Source: Lachnospiraceae bacterium UBA6987 (GTDB lineage Bacteria > Bacillota > Clostridia > Lachnospirales > Lachnospiraceae). From it: 21,174 nucleotides of DNA. Numbering within the stretch: position 1 is the first letter of the stretch; each line of letters begins with the position of its first letter. Shown here in pieces: positions 20,364 through 21,174 of this stretch. The notes below the pieces were generated by a model that worked only from the letters and a program-made list of their open reading frames with translations, searched no databases and was not told the origin of the DNA. Where the stretch lies: contig DJYD01000013.1 in the NCBI GenBank assembly GCA_002449955.1, forward strand, positions 1-21,174, written 5' to 3'. Both the position numbers and the translations under genes were made by a program.

Positions 20364-21174
20364 ATGAAGATCTTATTTATGGGTACCCCGGACTTTGCCG
20401 TGCCGGTGCTGGAGGCGCTGATCGCCGCCGGCCATGAGATCGTGCTTGCGGTCACGCAGCCGGATAAGCCCGCCGGCCGCAAGGGCACGCCTGTGCCGCC
20501 GCCGGTCAAAAGCTGTGCGCTTATGCACGGGATCCCCGTGTTCCAGCCGGAACGCGTGCGCAGGCTCGAGGCGATGGAAGAACTGAAAAAGGTGCAGGCG
20601 GATCTTGGCGTGGTGGTGGCCTTCGGGCAGATCCTGCCGCAGGAGCTGCTGGACCTGCCGACGCATGGCTGCTTTAACGTGCATGCCTCGCTCCTTCCGA
20701 TGTACCGCGGCGCTTCGCCGATCAATCATGTGATCCTTGCCGGAGAAAAGAAGAGCGGCGTCACCATCATGCAGATGGACGCCGGGATCGACACCGGTGA
20801 TATTCTGCTTCAGGAAGAAACGGAGCTTGCCCCGGATGAAACGGCAGAGACGCTTTCCGAGCGGCTTTCCCGCATGGGCGCAGCCCTGATCGTAAAGGCG
20901 GCAGATAAGCTGCAGGCGGGAACGCTCACGCATACGCCGCAGGAGGGCGAGAGCTGCTACGCCGGCATGCTGAAAAAAGAGATGGGGCTTATCGACTGGA
21001 AACTGCCCGCAGAGGAACTGGACCGCCGCATCAGAGGCCTCAAGCCCTGGCCGGGAACCTTTACCTTCCGGGCCGGCAAAAAGCTGATCATCGGGAGCGC
21101 GGAAGTGCTGAAGCAAGATGTTCCGCCGAACCTTATCCCCGGCGCCGTCTTCCGGGCGGATAAAACGGGCCTGA
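20364..21174 (+). CDS. fmt: Methionyl-tRNA formyltransferase, N-terminal part (3' truncated by window)
   Basis: The frame is open from the ATG at 20364 to the window end, giving 270 of about 310 residues. Fmt formylates initiator Met-tRNA with 10-formyltetrahydrofolate. Visible are MKILFMGTPDFAVPVLEAL (1-19), VVAFGQILP (84-92), the catalytic FNVHASLLPMYRGASPI with Asn105 and His107, and MDAGIDTGDILLQ with Asp143. The start of the C-terminal tRNA-binding OB-like domain follows (IRGLKPWPGTF). AGGAGG lies just ahead of the ATG. It begins a new transcription unit after the ackA terminator, and its promoter is not evident. The def gene, often adjacent, is not seen upstream. Confidence 0.96.
   Translation, partial: MKILFMGTPDFAVPVLEALIAAGHEIVLAVTQPDKPAGRKGTPVPPPVKSCALMHGIPVFQPERVRRLEAMEELKKVQADLGVVVAFGQILPQELLDLPTHGCFNVHASLLPMYRGASPINHVILAGEKKSGVTIMQMDAGIDTGDILLQEETELAPDETAETLSERLSRMGAALIVKAADKLQAGTLTHTPQEGESCYAGMLKKEMGLIDWKLPAEELDRRIRGLKPWPGTFTFRAGKKLIIGSAEVLKQDVPPNLIPGAVFRADKTGL

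Noticed and set aside
1..21174. CRISPR array, tRNA or rRNA genes, transposase or phage genes
   Set aside because: I saw no regularly spaced direct repeats, no tRNA cloverleaf or rRNA-like stretch, and no mobile-element enzyme.

Overview
This window reads as a chromosomal segment of a fermentative, low-GC-type Gram-positive lineage (Bacillota, most likely class Clostridia) whose own base composition is moderately GC-rich. Evidence: strong AGGAGG ribosome binding sites before most genes, sigma-A style -35/-10 promoters with 16-17 bp spacing, a perfect CIRCE operator, a Firmicutes-type L10 leader, a PyrR attenuator and an acetate kinase. I cannot name a genus from the sequence. No tRNA, rRNA, CRISPR array, transposase or integrase is visible; the window is a mix of housekeeping genes and one accessory module.

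Layout. 1-1654: 3' end of tsaD and a D-2-hydroxyacid dehydrogenase, closed by a bidirectional terminator shared with the convergent Hsp20 gene (2173-1742), whose promoter is covered by CIRCE. 2344-3665: a promoter, a palindromic intergenic repeat, a YcxB-like membrane protein and a Nudix ADP-ribose pyrophosphatase. 3714-7332: the translation/secretion cluster rpmG-secE-nusG-rplK-rplA, then rplJ-rplL with its own promoter and L10 leader. A candidate L1-binding mRNA hairpin lies before rplK, and a second palindromic repeat lies between rplA and the rplJ promoter. rplL ends in a terminator and is not followed by rpoB.

7348-15897: the accessory module. A polytopic protein resembling a degenerate histidine kinase, an active-looking histidine kinase and a NarL/LuxR-type response regulator form one tightly overlapping operon. 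After a terminator comes a second operon with a lipoprotein and a 1341-residue secreted protein carrying four Cys-ribbon repeats, a peptidoglycan-binding-like domain, an FnIII-like segment, SH3b-like segments and InlB/Flg_new-like repeats. The two operon promoters share an AAAACTGT-N6-TGAGGGG element at almost the same distance from the -10 box. The simplest inference is a dedicated sensory circuit controlling a cell-envelope protein pair, and this is the best candidate for an undescribed system here.

16003-18917: a PyrR-controlled pyrimidine salvage operon (NCS2 uracil permease, pyrR, PPP-type metallophosphatase) with a fully readable antiterminator/terminator leader. 18946-20277: monocistronic acetate kinase with promoter and terminator. 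20281 to the end: a third type of intergenic repeat and the 5' part of fmt, which runs off the window.
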